DNA of 64,000 bases, taken from positions 186,001-250,000 of the forward strand of contig NZ_JMSZ01000032.1 of assembly GCF_000691225.1 (NCBI RefSeq), written 5' to 3'. Position numbers and translations under genes: made by a program. Shown here piece after piece: positions 43,022 to 54,295 of the stretch (its first letter is position 1; every line of letters starts with the position of its first letter). Under the pieces are notes generated by a model. That model had not been told where the DNA came from. It was given only the letters and a program-made list of their open reading frames with translations, and searched no databases. Source of the stretch: Nitrincola lacisaponensis (lineage in GTDB: Bacteria > Pseudomonadota > Gammaproteobacteria > Pseudomonadales > Balneatricaceae).

Positions 43022-45172
43022 ATGAGCATAGATCTGAGCCAGTTCCATCAAGTATTTATTGATGAGGCTTACGAACATCTGGGTACGATGGAGCAACTGC
43101 TGCTGGCGTTGGATCTCGATGATCCCAGTCTGGAAGATTTGAATGCTATTTTTCGGGCCGCTCATTCCATCAAGGGCGGCAGTGGTACATTTGGTTTCAA
43201 TGATCTTGCAGAACTGACACACGCACTGGAAACACTGCTGGACAAGCTGCGTAAGCAAACGTTGGCGCCGACTGATGCCATGATTTCCGCCTTTCTGGGA
43301 TGTTGTGACCTGCTGAGTGCCATGCTTGAGGCCCATCAAGGTGGGCCTGCGGTGGATGAGTCGGAAATCACTCAGATGCGTACCCTGCTACTCAATCTGG
43401 CGGATGGTACTCCTGAAGCTCCTGAACTGATTAGTGCGAGTGTATCCGACTCAGCTGACGTACTGGCAGATGCACCGGTTTGGCATATTTTTTTGCATCC
43501 CCAAACCGACCTGTTTGCAGGTTCGGTTTCCTTGCCTGCGTTGACTGAAGATCTGGCTGGGCTGGGACAGTTGACACTCCTGAGTGAGCAGCCGGGGAGT
43601 TGTCTCTCCTGGCAGTTGAAAGGTCCGCAGACGGATGCGCCTATTCGGGAGTTGTTTGAATACGTCTGTTCTGCTGATGAAGTGAGTATTACTCCTCAAC
43701 CGGCTGAGACCATCGAAGACGATGGCTTTGGATTTTTTGTTGATGAGTCTACCTTGCCGGCTGCCCGGATTGTTGAGGATGACGGCTTCGGTTTTTTTGT
43801 GGACGAATCCGAGCTACCTGCACAGCAACAGTCTCAGCATGAGCAGGATCAGGGCTTTGGGTTCTTTGTTGATGAAGCCGAACTGCCTGCACAACAGCTA
43901 TCTGCACAACCCAGTCCACCGGCAGAAACCGCTATCAGGAGCAGCAGTCAACCAGCTAAACGCCCGGAAGCAGCCCGTGCGCAGGCTGAAAACTCCATTC
44001 GGGTAGGCGTTGAAAAGGTTGACCAACTGATCAATCTGGTCGGAGAGCTGGTGATTACCCGTTCAATGCTGGCACAGTCAGCTTCCCAGTTGGACCCTGT
44101 AGAGTTTGAGGCCATCCATAACGGTCTGGTGAATCTCGAGCGTAACTCCAGAGATCTGCAGGAAGCCGTCATGTCGATTCGTATGTTGCCGATCAATTTT
44201 GTATTTGGTCGCTTTCCACGGGTTGTACGGGATCTGACGCAAAAAATGCATAAGAAAGTGCGCCTGAAACTGGTCGGTGAAGAAACCGAGCTGGATAAGG
44301 GGTTGATCGAAAAGCTGGCAGATCCTTTAACGCATTTGCTGCGCAACAGTATAGATCACGGTATCGAGACACCAGAGGTGCGTCTGGCATCGGGCAAGCC
44401 GGAGGAAGGCGTTATTACGCTCAGTGCCAGCCATCAGGGTGGCAGTATTCTGGTACAGATTACAGATGATGGTGCCGGACTTAATCGGGAGAAACTGCTG
44501 GAGAAAGCTCGCGAGAAAAACCTGCCCTTATCCGACAACCCTACGGATAAAGAAGTCTGGCAACTGATTTTTGCACCAGGCTTTTCGACCGCCAAGGAAG
44601 TGACGGATGTATCGGGGCGTGGTGTGGGTATGGATGTGGTGCAGCGGAACATTGCCGAGATGAAGGGGCAGGTCGAAATCGATTCAGTACCTGGCGTGGG
44701 AACCACCATCGGCCTGCGATTGCCGTTAACGCTGGCAATACTGGACGGGATGACATTGAGGGTGGGTGATGAGATTTTCATTCTGCCACTGACACGCATA
44801 CTGGAGTCCCTGCAACCCGAGGCCGAACAACTGAAAACCATTTCCGGTAAAGGGCGTGTTGTGCAAATACGCGGTGAGTATTTGCCTTTATTGCCCCTGT
44901 ATCAAGTGCTGCATTTGAAACCTGAAGTGACTGATCCGCAGAAAGGAATCCTGGTAGTTGTGGAAACCAACAGTGGCAAAGTGGCGTTATTTGTCGATGA
45001 ATTGATTGCCCAGCAGCAAGTGGTGATCAAGAGTCTGGAGACGCACTATCGCAAAGTTGATGGTATTTCAGGTGCAACCATCATGGGCGATGGTCGGGTA
45101 GCTTTGATACTGGATATAGACCGGCTGGCGCGCATGAACAGTCAACAGTCACCCGCAGACAGATTTTATTGA
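43022..45172 (+). CDS. cheA: Chemotaxis histidine kinase CheA
   Basis: A 716-aa kinase: Hpt domain with phospho-His48 (RAAHSIKGGSGTFGF), an inter-domain region, a dimerisation domain from about 325 (RVGVEKVDQLINLVGELVIT), HATPase with HLLRNSIDHGIE, DDGAGL and GRGVGMDVV, and a C-terminal CheW-like domain (about 575-710). The linker holds three copies of a GFGFFVDE element (separate entry) in place of a standard CheY-binding P2 domain. It phosphorylates CheY, CheB and perhaps the receiver domain of the protein at 54292. Confidence 0.95.
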   Translation: MSIDLSQFHQVFIDEAYEHLGTMEQLLLALDLDDPSLEDLNAIFRAAHSIKGGSGTFGFNDLAELTHALETLLDKLRKQTLAPTDAMISAFLGCCDLLSAMLEAHQGGPAVDESEITQMRTLLLNLADGTPEAPELISASVSDSADVLADAPVWHIFLHPQTDLFAGSVSLPALTEDLAGLGQLTLLSEQPGSCLSWQLKGPQTDAPIRELFEYVCSADEVSITPQPAETIEDDGFGFFVDESTLPAARIVEDDGFGFFVDESELPAQQQSQHEQDQGFGFFVDEAELPAQQLSAQPSPPAETAIRSSSQPAKRPEAARAQAENSIRVGVEKVDQLINLVGELVITRSMLAQSASQLDPVEFEAIHNGLVNLERNSRDLQEAVMSIRMLPINFVFGRFPRVVRDLTQKMHKKVRLKLVGEETELDKGLIEKLADPLTHLLRNSIDHGIETPEVRLASGKPEEGVITLSASHQGGSILVQITDDGAGLNREKLLEKAREKNLPLSDNPTDKEVWQLIFAPGFSTAKEVTDVSGRGVGMDVVQRNIAEMKGQVEIDSVPGVGTTIGLRLPLTLAILDGMTLRVGDEIFILPLTRILESLQPEAEQLKTISGKGRVVQIRGEYLPLLPLYQVLHLKPEVTDPQKGILVVVETNSGKVALFVDELIAQQQVVIKSLETHYRKVDGISGATIMGDGRVALILDIDRLARMNSQQSPADRFY
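43715..43891 (+). repeat. Three GFGFFVDE repeats in the CheA linker
   Basis: Residues 232-246, 252-266 and 275-289 of CheA repeat the pattern (E)DDGFGFFVDES-ELPA, 20 and 23 residues apart. They are short linear motifs spaced by Gln/Ser-rich linkers and may be docking sites. Confidence 0.85.
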
Positions 45173-45181
45173 GGTAGCCGC

Positions 45182-45673
45182 ATGACAGACATAGCACAAG
45201 ACTCGATAAACCAGAACCTGATGCAGGAATTTCTGACGTTTACATTGGGTGAGGAAGAGTATGCCATTGATATCCTCAAGGTTCAGGAAATCCGTGGTTA
45301 TGATGCGGTGACCCGTATTGCCAATACACCGGATTACATCAAGGGTGTGATTAATATGCGCGGTGTGATTGTGCCGGTCGTAGATATGCGCCTCAAATTT
45401 CATCTGGGTAATGCGACTTATGACCAGTTTACCGTGATGATTATTCTGAATCTTGGACAGCGTATTGTGGGAATGGTGGTGGATTCAGTTTCTGATGTGA
45501 TTGCGTTGAACCCGGAAGAGATTCGTCCTGCACCTGACTTTGGCTCAACCTTTGATACCCAGTATCTGCTGGGTTTAGCCAGTGTTGGTGAGCGTATGGC
45601 CATCGTTGTAGATATAGAAAAACTCATGACCAGCCAGGACATGGGGTTAATCGATCAGTTGGCCGAAGCGTAA
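45182..45673 (+). CDS. cheW: Chemotaxis coupling protein CheW
   Basis: A 163-aa CheW domain that links receptors to Che[42 protein letters not shown] and DSVSDVIAL are family hallmarks. It starts 9 bp after cheA and is followed 18 bp later by the first receptor gene of the operon. Confidence 0.95.
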   Translation: MTDIAQDSINQNLMQEFLTFTLGEEEYAIDILKVQEIRGYDAVTRIANTPDYIKGVINMRGVIVPVVDMRLKFHLGNATYDQFTVMIILNLGQRIVGMVVDSVSDVIALNPEEIRPAPDFGSTFDTQYLLGLASVGERMAIVVDIEKLMTSQDMGLIDQLAEA

Positions 45674-45691
45674 GTTTTCGAGGAGTCGGTA

Positions 45692-48082
45692 ATGAAAAAC
45701 GTCAGTGTGAAAGCCCGTCTGATATTTGTCATCGGGTTGCTGTCAGGGTTGCTCATCATCATAGGTGCCATGGGTCTCAACGGCATGCATTCGGTTCAGC
45801 TGCGTCTCGCATCTGTATACGAAGACCGTCTTATTCCATCGCATCAGCTGGCAGATATTGAATACCGCATGCAGCGCAATATTATCGAACTACAGTTGGC
45901 AGGCATGCATGATCCCCGTCTTGAGGAGCATACCCTTCACGATCATCCGATTCAGCTGCATACCGATCGTGTGCGACGTAATATCGATGAGATTACCCAG
46001 ATTTGGGAAGCTTACATGCAAACGACGCTGACGGCCGAAGAGCGCCAGTTGGCAGACAGCTTTGCTGTTGCGCGGCGGGAGTTTGTACAAAATGGCCTGT
46101 TGGTTGCCATCGAGTTGTTTGAGTCAGAACGCTTTCGCCAGGGCAATATGCACATGATCAGGGTCGTTAATCCGGCTTTCAACAAGGCCTATGATCTGGC
46201 AACAGAGTTGATGGATCTTCAGGCTGAGGTTGCTGAACAGGAGTATCAGGCCGCGCTGGCAGACTATGAGCGCATTCGCAGCATTGCGATGCTGGTGATT
46301 GCCTTGGGTGTGCTGGTATCAGCTTTTATTGGCTGGCTGCTGATTCGTGCCATCGTATTGCCACTGAACCGCACGATTGGCTACTTCGATCAGATAGCCC
46401 GGGGCAAGCTGGATAATGCTATTCAGGTGGATCATCAGGATGAAATTGGTCAGGTCCTGGTGGCACTGGATCGTATGCAAACACGGTTGAATACCGATAT
46501 CACTGAATCCAAGCGTGTTGCTGATATCAATTTACGGATTAAAAATGCTCTCGACAGTGTATCAGCCAATGTGATGGTTGCTGATGCCAACTTTGACATT
46601 ATTTATATGAATCCGGCTGTTCTGGATATGTTCCGCACAGCTGCCAAGGATATCCGCAAGGAATTGCCCCGTTTTGATGTGGACACGCTGGTAGGCAGCA
46701 GTATTGATCTGTTCCATAAAAATCCTTCTCATCAACGTCAGATGTTGGCGGCGCTGCAGACCAAGCATGAAACAACAGTGAAAATTGGTGGGCGTATTTT
46801 CGATCTGGTAGCCAATCCCATCATTAATGATGAAGGAGTGCGTCTCGGCTCGGTTGTGGAGTGGAAAGACCGTACACAGGAAGTGGCCGTTGAAGAGGAT
46901 GTCGCTGAGCTGGTTGAAAAAGCGGTACGCGGAGACTTTACCGCACGGATCGAAGTTGATGATCTTCAAGGTTTCTTCAAGCGTCTGGGTGAAGGCGTCA
47001 ATCAGCTGATGTCAGTAACCGATACGGGACTGAAAGAAGTGATGCGGGTAATGAATCATCTGTCGCGAGGCGAGCTGACCGAGCAGGTAACAGGCAGTTA
47101 TCAGGGAGTATTTGGTGAATTGCAGGCCAGCACTAACGCAACCGTTGATCAGTTGAAAAGTCTGGTAGGCGAAATCAAAACCTCGGTAGATGCTATCAAT
47201 ACAGCGGCGCAGGAAATTGCTGCTGGTAATACTGACCTGTCACAACGTACCGAAGAGCAGGCGTCCAGTCTTGAAGAAACCGCGTCCAGTCTGGAAGAGC
47301 TGACCTCGACTGTGCGTCAGAACGCAGATAATGCCAAACAGGCTAACCAACTGGTACAGAGTGCCGCTCAGGTAGCTGAGTCTGGCGGAGAGAAGGCACG
47401 TCGTGTTGTTAAAACCATGGATGCCATCAGCGCCAGTTCCAGCAAGATTGCCGATATTACGACCTTGATTGATGGTATCGCTTTCCAGACCAATATCCTG
47501 GCGCTGAATGCTGCGGTGGAAGCTGCTCGTGCCGGAGAGCAAGGTCGTGGTTTTGCGGTTGTCGCAGGTGAGGTGCGTTCTCTGGCACAGCGCTCTGCCG
47601 CGGCAGCCAAGGAAATCAAGGAGTTGATCAATAACTCTGTAGATATCGTGCATGAAGGCAGTGAACTGGTCACTGAAACCGGTAAGACGATTGAAGAAAT
47701 AGTGACCTCAGTCAAGCGCGTGACGGATCTGATGGGTGAAATATCCGCTGCATCTGAAGAGCAGAGCCAGGGTATTGAACAGGTCAATCAGGCTGTGACT
47801 CAGATGGATGATGTGACTCAGCAGAATGCTGCGCTGGTGGAAGAAGCCGCAGCGGCTGCGGAATCGCTTGAAGAGCAGGCTGCTGCACTGGCTGCTTCTG
47901 TTGCGGTATTCAAACTGGATGAGCAGTCACAGCGTCAGCTTCGTGCTCCACAGCGTGAAAGTAGAGTTGTTAAGCCTGTTTTGAAAAAAGCACCTAAACA
48001 CCATCCGGCGGCTGCCAAAAAAGCAGCTCGCTTGAGCCCACCTCCCTCTCGGCCGAATGAAGATGAGTGGGAAGAGTTCTAA
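45692..48082 (+). CDS. Methyl-accepting chemotaxis protein with PAS domain and EWEEF tail
   Basis: A 796-aa receptor: TM1 at about 9-31, four-helix periplasmic sensor (about 35-190), TM2 (about 196-217), HAMP, a cytoplasmic PAS domain (about 290-390; [20 protein letters not shown]), further HAMP-like helices, and a signalling domain with the tip [20 protein letters not shown]. The Lys/Pro-rich tail ends in EWEEF, a CheR/CheB docking pentapeptide of the NWETF type. Two possible signal inputs (periplasmic and PAS) in one protein. Confidence 0.94.
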   Translation: MKNVSVKARLIFVIGLLSGLLIIIGAMGLNGMHSVQLRLASVYEDRLIPSHQLADIEYRMQRNIIELQLAGMHDPRLEEHTLHDHPIQLHTDRVRRNIDEITQIWEAYMQTTLTAEERQLADSFAVARREFVQNGLLVAIELFESERFRQGNMHMIRVVNPAFNKAYDLATELMDLQAEVAEQEYQAALADYERIRSIAMLVIALGVLVSAFIGWLLIRAIVLPLNRTIGYFDQIARGKLDNAIQVDHQDEIGQVLVALDRMQTRLNTDITESKRVADINLRIKNALDSVSANVMVADANFDIIYMNPAVLDMFRTAAKDIRKELPRFDVDTLVGSSIDLFHKNPSHQRQMLAALQTKHETTVKIGGRIFDLVANPIINDEGVRLGSVVEWKDRTQEVAVEEDVAELVEKAVRGDFTARIEVDDLQGFFKRLGEGVNQLMSVTDTGLKEVMRVMNHLSRGELTEQVTGSYQGVFGELQASTNATVDQLKSLVGEIKTSVDAINTAAQEIAAGNTDLSQRTEEQASSLEETASSLEELTSTVRQNADNAKQANQLVQSAAQVAESGGEKARRVVKTMDAISASSSKIADITTLIDGIAFQTNILALNAAVEAARAGEQGRGFAVVAGEVRSLAQRSAAAAKEIKELINNSVDIVHEGSELVTETGKTIEEIVTSVKRVTDLMGEISAASEEQSQGIEQVNQAVTQMDDVTQQNAALVEEAAAAAESLEEQAAALAASVAVFKLDEQSQRQLRAPQRESRVVKPVLKKAPKHHPAAAKKAARLSPPPSRPNEDEWEEF

Positions 48083-48097
48083 AAAAGGGATTGAGAC

Positions 48098-50320
48098 ATG
48101 ACAATCAAGGCAAAAATATCTGCTGGCTTTGCAGCCGTTGCACTGATAGCACTGGTATTGGGTGGTTTGGGCTACTGGGGCGCTGTTCGCAGTGAAGCAA
48201 CGGTTTCCGAGCTGGGTGAAAGACGTCTACCTGCGGTACAGATAGTGCTGGAAATGCAGGTGGCGTTGAATGATGTGGTTACCGGTTTTCGGACCTTGAT
48301 GGATCAAACGGCAGATAGTACGGCCCGTGAACGCCAATACCAGGCGATTCAGAATGGGCGCGAGGCCTATAGAGCTCTGGTCAGTCGCTATGACGCGCTG
48401 CCCAAGTCGGCTCAGGAAGCACAGGCCTGGCAAGTATTTCAGACCACTTTGCCAGATTGGCTGGCAGCCAATAATGCCATTATGGAATTGCATCAACAGC
48501 TGGATGAGCGTCGTCGGAACAATCCGCTGGCGTATGTTGAAGACCTGCAGCGTCGTATTGCTGAAGAAACCATGGGTGAAACCCTGCGCTACCAGGAATC
48601 TGCGCTTGAAGCGCTGGATCGGGTGGTACGTTTGAATATGCAGGCAGCTTCGCAGCAGGTTGAGTCCAGCTTGCATCAGGCGGTGATACTGGAACGGGTC
48701 AGTTTGTTGGCCATGTTGCTGGGTGTATTGCTGGCCGCTGTACTGGGGGTAGTGATTACGCGAGGCATTACCCGCCCTCTGGGATTGCTCGTTGAAACGG
48801 TAGAACGTGTGCGGGATAGCGGTGATTTCAACCTGCAGGTCAGCTACGCTCAGAAAGATGAGATAGGACAAGTCATCAGCGCCTTTAACACCTTGCTGGA
48901 TGCCCAGAAACATGCGCTGGAAGAGGCTAACCTTACGGTAGAAGCCCTGGCTGCTGGCGATTTCAGTGCTGCCCGTATTCAGGGGGACTATGCCGGAGAT
49001 CTGGATACCCTGAAACAGGGAGTTAACCGCAGTGCTGAATCGATTCGGGTCACCATGGATGAACTGTCCAAAGTGATGCAGGCCATTCGTCAGGGTGAGT
49101 TTAGTGTATCAATCAACCCTGCACTGGTACGTGGCGATTATCGCCGTATGCTGGAAAATGCCGCTTTGGGTATGCAGCAACTGAAAGGCAGTGTGTCCGG
49201 AATCGTCAGTGTGATGACCCATGTCGCACAAGGGGAGTTCGCACATCAGGTGGATGCTGAAGCGTCTGGTGAAATGCTGCAGTTGAAGAACATGATTAAC
49301 CAGACTGTCGATTCACTTGAAACGGCTTTTGCTGAAATACGCCGGGTAATGCAGGCTCTGTCGCAGGGTGATCTGACGGATCGGGTACAAGGGGAGTACC
49401 CGGGTGACCTGGGTGTGCTGGCACAAGCGGCCAATACGACAGCGAGCCAGCTGGCAGATGTTATTCAGCGTATCCACCAGGCGGTTGAGAATGTGAACAC
49501 AGCTGCCACTGAAATTTCGGCGGGTAATACCGACCTGTCTCAGCGTACTGAAGAGCAGGCTTCCAGTCTGGAAGAAACGGCCTCGAGTATGGAAGAGCTG
49601 ACCAGTACTGTGCGCCAGAATGCTGATAATGCTCGTCAGGCGAATCTGCTGGCGGGACAGGCCAACCAGGTCGCTGAAGCGGGTGGCGTCAAGGTGCAGG
49701 AAGCGGTGGCGACCATGCATGAGTTGACCAATAGTTCTGAAAAAATCACCAACATCATCAGTGTCATTGATGGTATTGCCTTCCAGACCAATATTCTGGC
49801 ATTGAATGCAGCTGTTGAGGCTGCCCGTGCAGGCGAGCAGGGTCGGGGTTTTGCGGTTGTTGCGGGTGAGGTACGTACGTTGGCACAGCGTTCGGCGGCT
49901 GCGGCTAAAGAGATTCAGGCGCTGATCAAGGAAGATGGCGAGATTGTTGAGCAGGGGAGCAAGCTGGTACAGGAAGCTGGTGACGCAATGCAGGCAATTC
50001 TCGACTCAGTCCGCCAGGTGACCGATTTAATGGGCGAAATTTCAGCGGCATCAGAAGAGCAGAGTCAGGGAATTGAACAGATCAATCAAGCAGTTGTGCA
50101 AATGGACGATGTGACACAGCAAAATGCGGCCCTGGTTGAGGAAGCGGCAGCTGCAGCTGAATCGCTGGAAGAGCAGGCGGTTACCCTGGCGGAGGCTGTG
50201 TCGGTGTTTCGTCTGGCATCAACAGCGAATCCCAGAGGCTTGCCGAGACCACCAGCGACGGTCAAAAGAGTACCTCAGTTGCCACCTTCAGCAGATGCGG
50301 ATGACTGGGAAGCTTTCTGA
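48098..50320 (+). CDS. Methyl-accepting chemotaxis protein with poly-HAMP and DWEAF tail
   Basis: A 740-aa receptor: TM1 (about 7-28), a periplasmic helical sensor (about 30-200), TM2 (about 203-225), then about four HAMP-like units in a row (hallmarks [60 protein letters not shown]), then the signalling domain. The signalling half is very close to that of the neighbour at 45692, so the pair looks like a duplication with new input ends. It ends in DDWEAF, another docking pentapeptide. The cheR GTG follows its stop directly. Confidence 0.94.
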   Translation: MTIKAKISAGFAAVALIALVLGGLGYWGAVRSEATVSELGERRLPAVQIVLEMQVALNDVVTGFRTLMDQTADSTARERQYQAIQNGREAYRALVSRYDALPKSAQEAQAWQVFQTTLPDWLAANNAIMELHQQLDERRRNNPLAYVEDLQRRIAEETMGETLRYQESALEALDRVVRLNMQAASQQVESSLHQAVILERVSLLAMLLGVLLAAVLGVVITRGITRPLGLLVETVERVRDSGDFNLQVSYAQKDEIGQVISAFNTLLDAQKHALEEANLTVEALAAGDFSAARIQGDYAGDLDTLKQGVNRSAESIRVTMDELSKVMQAIRQGEFSVSINPALVRGDYRRMLENAALGMQQLKGSVSGIVSVMTHVAQGEFAHQVDAEASGEMLQLKNMINQTVDSLETAFAEIRRVMQALSQGDLTDRVQGEYPGDLGVLAQAANTTASQLADVIQRIHQAVENVNTAATEISAGNTDLSQRTEEQASSLEETASSMEELTSTVRQNADNARQANLLAGQANQVAEAGGVKVQEAVATMHELTNSSEKITNIISVIDGIAFQTNILALNAAVEAARAGEQGRGFAVVAGEVRTLAQRSAAAAKEIQALIKEDGEIVEQGSKLVQEAGDAMQAILDSVRQVTDLMGEISAASEEQSQGIEQINQAVVQMDDVTQQNAALVEEAAAAAESLEEQAVTLAEAVSVFRLASTANPRGLPRPPATVKRVPQLPPSADADDWEAF

Positions 50321-51166
50321 GTGGAGCGCGAATTCGCCTTTACCCTAGCGGATTTTGAACGGATCAGGTCACTGATCCGTGAACGGGCTGGAATTTCGTT
50401 GTCTGACAGAAAACGGGATCTGGTCTACAGCCGTATTGCCCGACGTTTGCGGGCGCTCAAGCTGAAGCAGTTTGCCGAATATCTGGACTACCTGGTGATG
50501 CATGAATCAGAGATGCAGGATTTTATTAATGCACTGACGACGAATCTGACGGCATTTTTCCGTGAGCCGCATCATTTTGAACATTTGTCCAGACAGATGC
50601 AGGCAACTGAAGCCAGTGTACGTCAGCCTTTTCGGATCTGGTCGAGCGCCTGTTCGACCGGTGAAGAAGCCTACTCTCTGGCCATGACGGCGATTGAAAC
50701 CTTTGGTTGCTGGGATCCACCGGTACGTATCCTGGCAACAGATGTCGATACGCATGTTTTGGCGCATGCAAAAGCGGGGATTTACGGTATGGAACGGCTG
50801 GAAAAAATGACAGAGGCTCGTATCCGTCGTTTTTTCTTTCGTGGTCGAGGCGCACGCCAGGGGAGTGTACGTATCCGGCCAGAGGTACAGGCTTTGATTC
50901 GCTTCCAGCCGTTTAACCTGCTGACACCCTCCTGGCCGGTCAAGGGACCCCTGGATGCGGTGTTCTGTCGTAATGTAATGATCTATTTCGATAAGGCGAC
51001 TCAGTACCGGATTCTGTCACATTTTCATCCGCTGCTGATTGAGCGCGGTTTACTCTACGCCGGACATTCAGAAAGCTTTCAGCACGCTGCTGACCTGTTC
51101 CGCTCTCAGGGGCAGACCATTTTCAAGCCGGTATCTGCACGGGCAAAAACTGGAGGCAGGGCGTGA
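50321..51166 (+). CDS. cheR: Chemoreceptor glutamate methyltransferase CheR
   Basis: A 281-aa SAM-dependent methyltransferase with the N-terminal helical domain (ADFERIRSLIRERAGISLSD, TTNLTAFFREPHHF) and SAM-binding core (WSSACSTGEEAYSLAM, DAVFCRNVMIYFD, LLYAGHSES). It starts with GTG 50321, the base after the receptor's stop codon, with no strong ribosome site, so it depends on coupling. It methylates receptors, likely tethered by their WE-type C-terminal pentapeptides. Confidence 0.95.
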   Translation: MEREFAFTLADFERIRSLIRERAGISLSDRKRDLVYSRIARRLRALKLKQFAEYLDYLVMHESEMQDFINALTTNLTAFFREPHHFEHLSRQMQATEASVRQPFRIWSSACSTGEEAYSLAMTAIETFGCWDPPVRILATDVDTHVLAHAKAGIYGMERLEKMTEARIRRFFFRGRGARQGSVRIRPEVQALIRFQPFNLLTPSWPVKGPLDAVFCRNVMIYFDKATQYRILSHFHPLLIERGLLYAGHSESFQHAADLFRSQGQTIFKPVSARAKTGGRA

Positions 51167-51777
51167 ATGCTTCGGCTCGCACCTCACCCGAAATCTTGCC
51201 GGAAGTCTATTTTGACCCGTATTTTGAGCAGGATGCGGTTAAAGTGCTACCCGGTGGTTACTATGTCACGGCACGGGACATGATTTTGGTAACTGTGTTG
51301 GGAAGCAGTGTCTGTGCCTGTTTACGTGATGCCCAGTCAGGTGTTGGCGGCGTGTGCCATTTCATGTTGCCGGAGCGACAGCCGAACCAGGAGTGGCTGG
51401 ATATCTCCATGCGCTATGGCCGTCATGCCATGACCACCTTACTGGAACAGCTGCGCAAAAGCGGTGCCCGACCCGAAAGGGTGCAGGCAAAGGTATTTGG
51501 TGCCTGTAATGCACTGGAATCACCGGGTGGGCAAAAAATGGGGCTCTATAACAGTCGGTTTGTCGTGCAGTATCTGCAACAACAGGGTATCCCGGTACTG
51601 GCGACGGATCTGATGGATGTCTATCCGCGCAAAGTGTATTTTTTTCCACGTTCCGGGCGTGTTCTGGTGAAAAAGCTTAAAAAGCTGAACAACACCACCT
51701 TGCTGGATAGGGAGGCCGATTACTACCGGCGTTTATCTGACCTGGAGTTATCAGATGAAATGGAGATGTATCCTTAA
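51163..51777 (+). CDS. cheD: CheD-like receptor deamidase, catalytic Cys replaced by Ser (CheD copy 1)
   Basis: A 204-aa CheD family protein. The active-site His is present (GVCHFMLP, His66), but the catalytic Cys of the LGSCV motif is Ser49 (LGSSVCAC; codon AGT at 51307-51309). Two Cys follow at 51 and 53 but are two and four residues off. It is therefore probably inactive as a deamidase unless Cys51 takes over, and may act as a CheC/CheY-binding or regulatory subunit. GTG start 51163 overlaps the cheR stop (GTGA). Paired with an intact CheD at 56034. Confidence 0.88.
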   Translation: MNASARTSPEILPEVYFDPYFEQDAVKVLPGGYYVTARDMILVTVLGSSVCACLRDAQSGVGGVCHFMLPERQPNQEWLDISMRYGRHAMTTLLEQLRKSGARPERVQAKVFGACNALESPGGQKMGLYNSRFVVQYLQQQGIPVLATDLMDVYPRKVYFFPRSGRVLVKKLKKLNNTTLLDREADYYRRLSDLELSDEMEMYP

Positions 51778-52835
51778 TGGCTGAGGCAAAGATCAAAGTA
51801 CTGGTGATTGATGATTCAGCACTGATTCGACATCTGCTGACAGAGATCATTAACAGTCATGATGATTTGCAGGTTGTGGCTTGTGCTCCTGATCCAATTA
51901 TTGCCAGGGATCTGATCAAACTGCATAACCCTGATGTACTGACACTGGATGTTGAAATGCCGCGCATGGATGGCCTGGAATTTCTGGAGCGTCTGATGCG
52001 CTTGCGGCCCATGCCGGTGTTGATGGTTTCTTCCTTGACGGAAGCCGGATCGGATGTAACCCTTAAAGCGTTGGAGCTTGGAGCGGTAGACTTTATCGCC
52101 AAGCCTAAGGTTGATATAGCAGCCGGGTTAAAACGTTATTCCGACTTGATCGCGGAAAAACTGCGAGTTTGTGCAGCCGCAAAAGTATGCAGTCGCCAGC
52201 GGATGATGCCAGCTGCACCACGGCATCTTTTAGGCAAGGGCTATGCCTCTACGGAAAAAGTGATTTTTGTCGGTGCTTCCACCGGTGGTACGGAGGCTAT
52301 TCGGCGATTTCTACAACCCTTACCGGCGGATATGCCAGCCATTATGATTACCCAGCACATGCCGGAACACTTTACCCGGACCTTTGCTGAACGGCTGGAC
52401 AAGTTATGTACACTGCACGTGGTAGAGGCTCAGCATAATACACGTATATTGCCTGGACATGTTTACATCGCTCCCGGCAATGCGCACCTGGAAATTGTCC
52501 GCAGCGGTGCGAACTATATGACAGCGTTAAATGAAGGGCCTCTGGTCAATCGTCACCGCCCCTCAGTCGATGTGCTGTTTTTGTCAGCAGCACGGGTGGC
52601 AGGTGCCAATGCCCTGGGCGTGATTCTGACCGGTATGGGGAAAGATGGTGCACTGGGTATGAAGGCGATGAAAGAGGCCGGTGCTGTGACACTGGCCCAG
52701 GATGAACAGAGTTGTGTGGTATTCGGGATGCCAAAAGAAGCGATTGCACTGGGTGTTGTCGATGAGGTGTTGCCATTGGATGCTTTGCCTGAGCGAGTGA
52801 TCGAACGTGTCGGGCAACGGACAAATCGGGTCTAA
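51777..52835 (+). CDS. cheB: Protein-glutamate methylesterase CheB
   Basis: A 352-aa response-regulator methylesterase. Receiver: Asp58 in [13 protein letters not shown]. Effector: Ser168 in [10 protein letters not shown], His194 in [10 protein letters not shown], and Asp in [11 protein letters not shown]. It removes receptor methyl groups when phosphorylated by CheA and can deamidate receptors. ATG overlaps the cheD stop (TAATG). Confidence 0.95.
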   Translation: MAEAKIKVLVIDDSALIRHLLTEIINSHDDLQVVACAPDPIIARDLIKLHNPDVLTLDVEMPRMDGLEFLERLMRLRPMPVLMVSSLTEAGSDVTLKALELGAVDFIAKPKVDIAAGLKRYSDLIAEKLRVCAAAKVCSRQRMMPAAPRHLLGKGYASTEKVIFVGASTGGTEAIRRFLQPLPADMPAIMITQHMPEHFTRTFAERLDKLCTLHVVEAQHNTRILPGHVYIAPGNAHLEIVRSGANYMTALNEGPLVNRHRPSVDVLFLSAARVAGANALGVILTGMGKDGALGMKAMKEAGAVTLAQDEQSCVVFGMPKEAIALGVVDEVLPLDALPERVIERVGQRTNRV

Positions 52836-52837
52836 GG

Positions 52838-53998
52838 ATGAAACAAATGAACATGAAAAAACTGTCGATCTGGCTTCTGGCACTTATCAGCGGTGCAGCG
52901 TTGGCACATTGGGTGTACCCGATACTGGGTGTGTTGGTGTCTTTACTGATAGCAGCTTCTACAAAGTTTGTTGGTCCGGCTTCTTCGACTGAGGAAAGCA
53001 GAGCGTCCGCTGTTTTGCCGGTCAGTAGTGATGATGTTGTCGATGACCTGCAGGAAATTGGCGGCTGTATCGAGCAGGTAGTTACTGAAATTGTCAGCGA
53101 TATGGATGCCCTGAAGAGTATGCAGAGTGATGCCATGAATACCCTGTCTCAGGCATTTGTGACTCTGAAAGAGCAGATCGAGCGTCAACAGGCGGATGTG
53201 GCTTTGCTGCTCTATGGGGAAGCAGGTGCTCTTGCGTCTGCCTCCAAAGACGAAAATCATCTGGGGGCTTTTGCACAGAGTACGCTGAATACTATGAACC
53301 ATTTTGTCGAATCGACTGTGCGTATGAGTGCGGACTCTATGGAGATGCTTGAGCGGGTGTCTCATCTGTCTGATCAGATGCCCAGCTTGATGAAAACGCT
53401 GGATGATATCGACAATATAGCCAAACAGACCAACTTGCTGGCCCTGAATGCGGCCATTGAAGCCGCACGTGCCGGGGAAAGTGGCCGAGGGTTCTCCGTG
53501 GTTGCGGAAGAGGTCCGGGCATTGTCTAATCGCTCAGCAAGCTTCAGCCATACTATTCAGGATAACCTGAATATGATGAATAAACAGATTGCCACCCTGG
53601 TGGATGATGTCAGTCGTATCGCCTCTCAGGATATGACCTTTATTCTTGAAGCGAAAAAAGAGGTGCAGCAGGCGATTGAGCAGTTGATGCAAAAATCCCG
53701 TCAGGACCAGTCGATTACTCAGGGTATGGAGTCGGTTTCTCAAAATCTGATGGAAGCCCTGTTTGACGCCATGCGTGCCATGCAGTTTCAGGACATGAGC
53801 AGTCAGACGATTGAACATACCACGGCTGAACAGCGGCATTTGCTGTTGCTTGCTGAGGTATTGAAAAACGAACACAAAAACCTGAACGAAAAAGCGTTAC
53901 GTGACAGTGTGCAGCAGTTTCGTGAAGATCGGAAAGCACGTAAATCCAATCCTGTTTCGGCCAGCTCAATGAGCAGCGGTGACATTGATCTGTTTTAG
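52838..53998 (+). CDS. Short membrane-bound MCP-like protein
   Basis: A 386-aa protein with two close N-terminal membrane helices ([20 protein letters not shown] and [13 protein letters not shown]), almost no periplasmic domain and no HAMP, then a helical signalling region with the tip [32 protein letters not shown]. It has no obvious ligand-binding part, so it may sense membrane state or act with the STAS/PP2C proteins that follow. It ends SSGDIDLF, nearly the same as the last residues of the second CheD (SGDVDLF). Confidence 0.88.
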   Translation: MKQMNMKKLSIWLLALISGAALAHWVYPILGVLVSLLIAASTKFVGPASSTEESRASAVLPVSSDDVVDDLQEIGGCIEQVVTEIVSDMDALKSMQSDAMNTLSQAFVTLKEQIERQQADVALLLYGEAGALASASKDENHLGAFAQSTLNTMNHFVESTVRMSADSMEMLERVSHLSDQMPSLMKTLDDIDNIAKQTNLLALNAAIEAARAGESGRGFSVVAEEVRALSNRSASFSHTIQDNLNMMNKQIATLVDDVSRIASQDMTFILEAKKEVQQAIEQLMQKSRQDQSITQGMESVSQNLMEALFDAMRAMQFQDMSSQTIEHTTAEQRHLLLLAEVLKNEHKNLNEKALRDSVQQFREDRKARKSNPVSASSMSSGDIDLF

Positions 53999-54007
53999 GA
54001 GATTTGT

Positions 54008-54295
54008 GTGAAAGAAGCGAGCATGACAATCAAACTGCCGGAAAGGTTTGATTTCAGTTATCACAAGGATTTCTACAACCATACCGCCGATATACTGGCC
54101 AAGAGCTCTTTGAAAGAAGTGCAAATGGACTTTTCCCAGGTTGAGTATCTCGACAGTTCGGCACTGGGCATGCTGGTGATGCTGCAAAAAAAATGTGCTG
54201 AAGTGAATAAACGTGTGGTTGTGATCAATGTCTCCGGCGTGGCAGCTGAAATCCTGCAAATTGCGAATATGGACAAGCTAGTTGATATTCGATGA
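54008..54295 (+). CDS. STAS-domain anti-sigma-factor antagonist-like protein
   Basis: A 95-aa single STAS domain of the SpoIIAA/HsbA kind. The phosphorylatable Ser lies in EYLDSSALGML (Ser50 or Ser51 from GTG 54008). GTG 54008 has an AGGAG site; ATG 54023 is an alternative. It overlaps the next gene by 4 bp. Together with the REC-PP2C-kinase protein downstream it forms a complete partner switch: phosphorylated by the kinase part, dephosphorylated by the phosphatase part. Confidence 0.9.
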   Translation: MKEASMTIKLPERFDFSYHKDFYNHTADILAKSSLKEVQMDFSQVEYLDSSALGMLVMLQKKCAEVNKRVVVINVSGVAAEILQIANMDKLVDIR

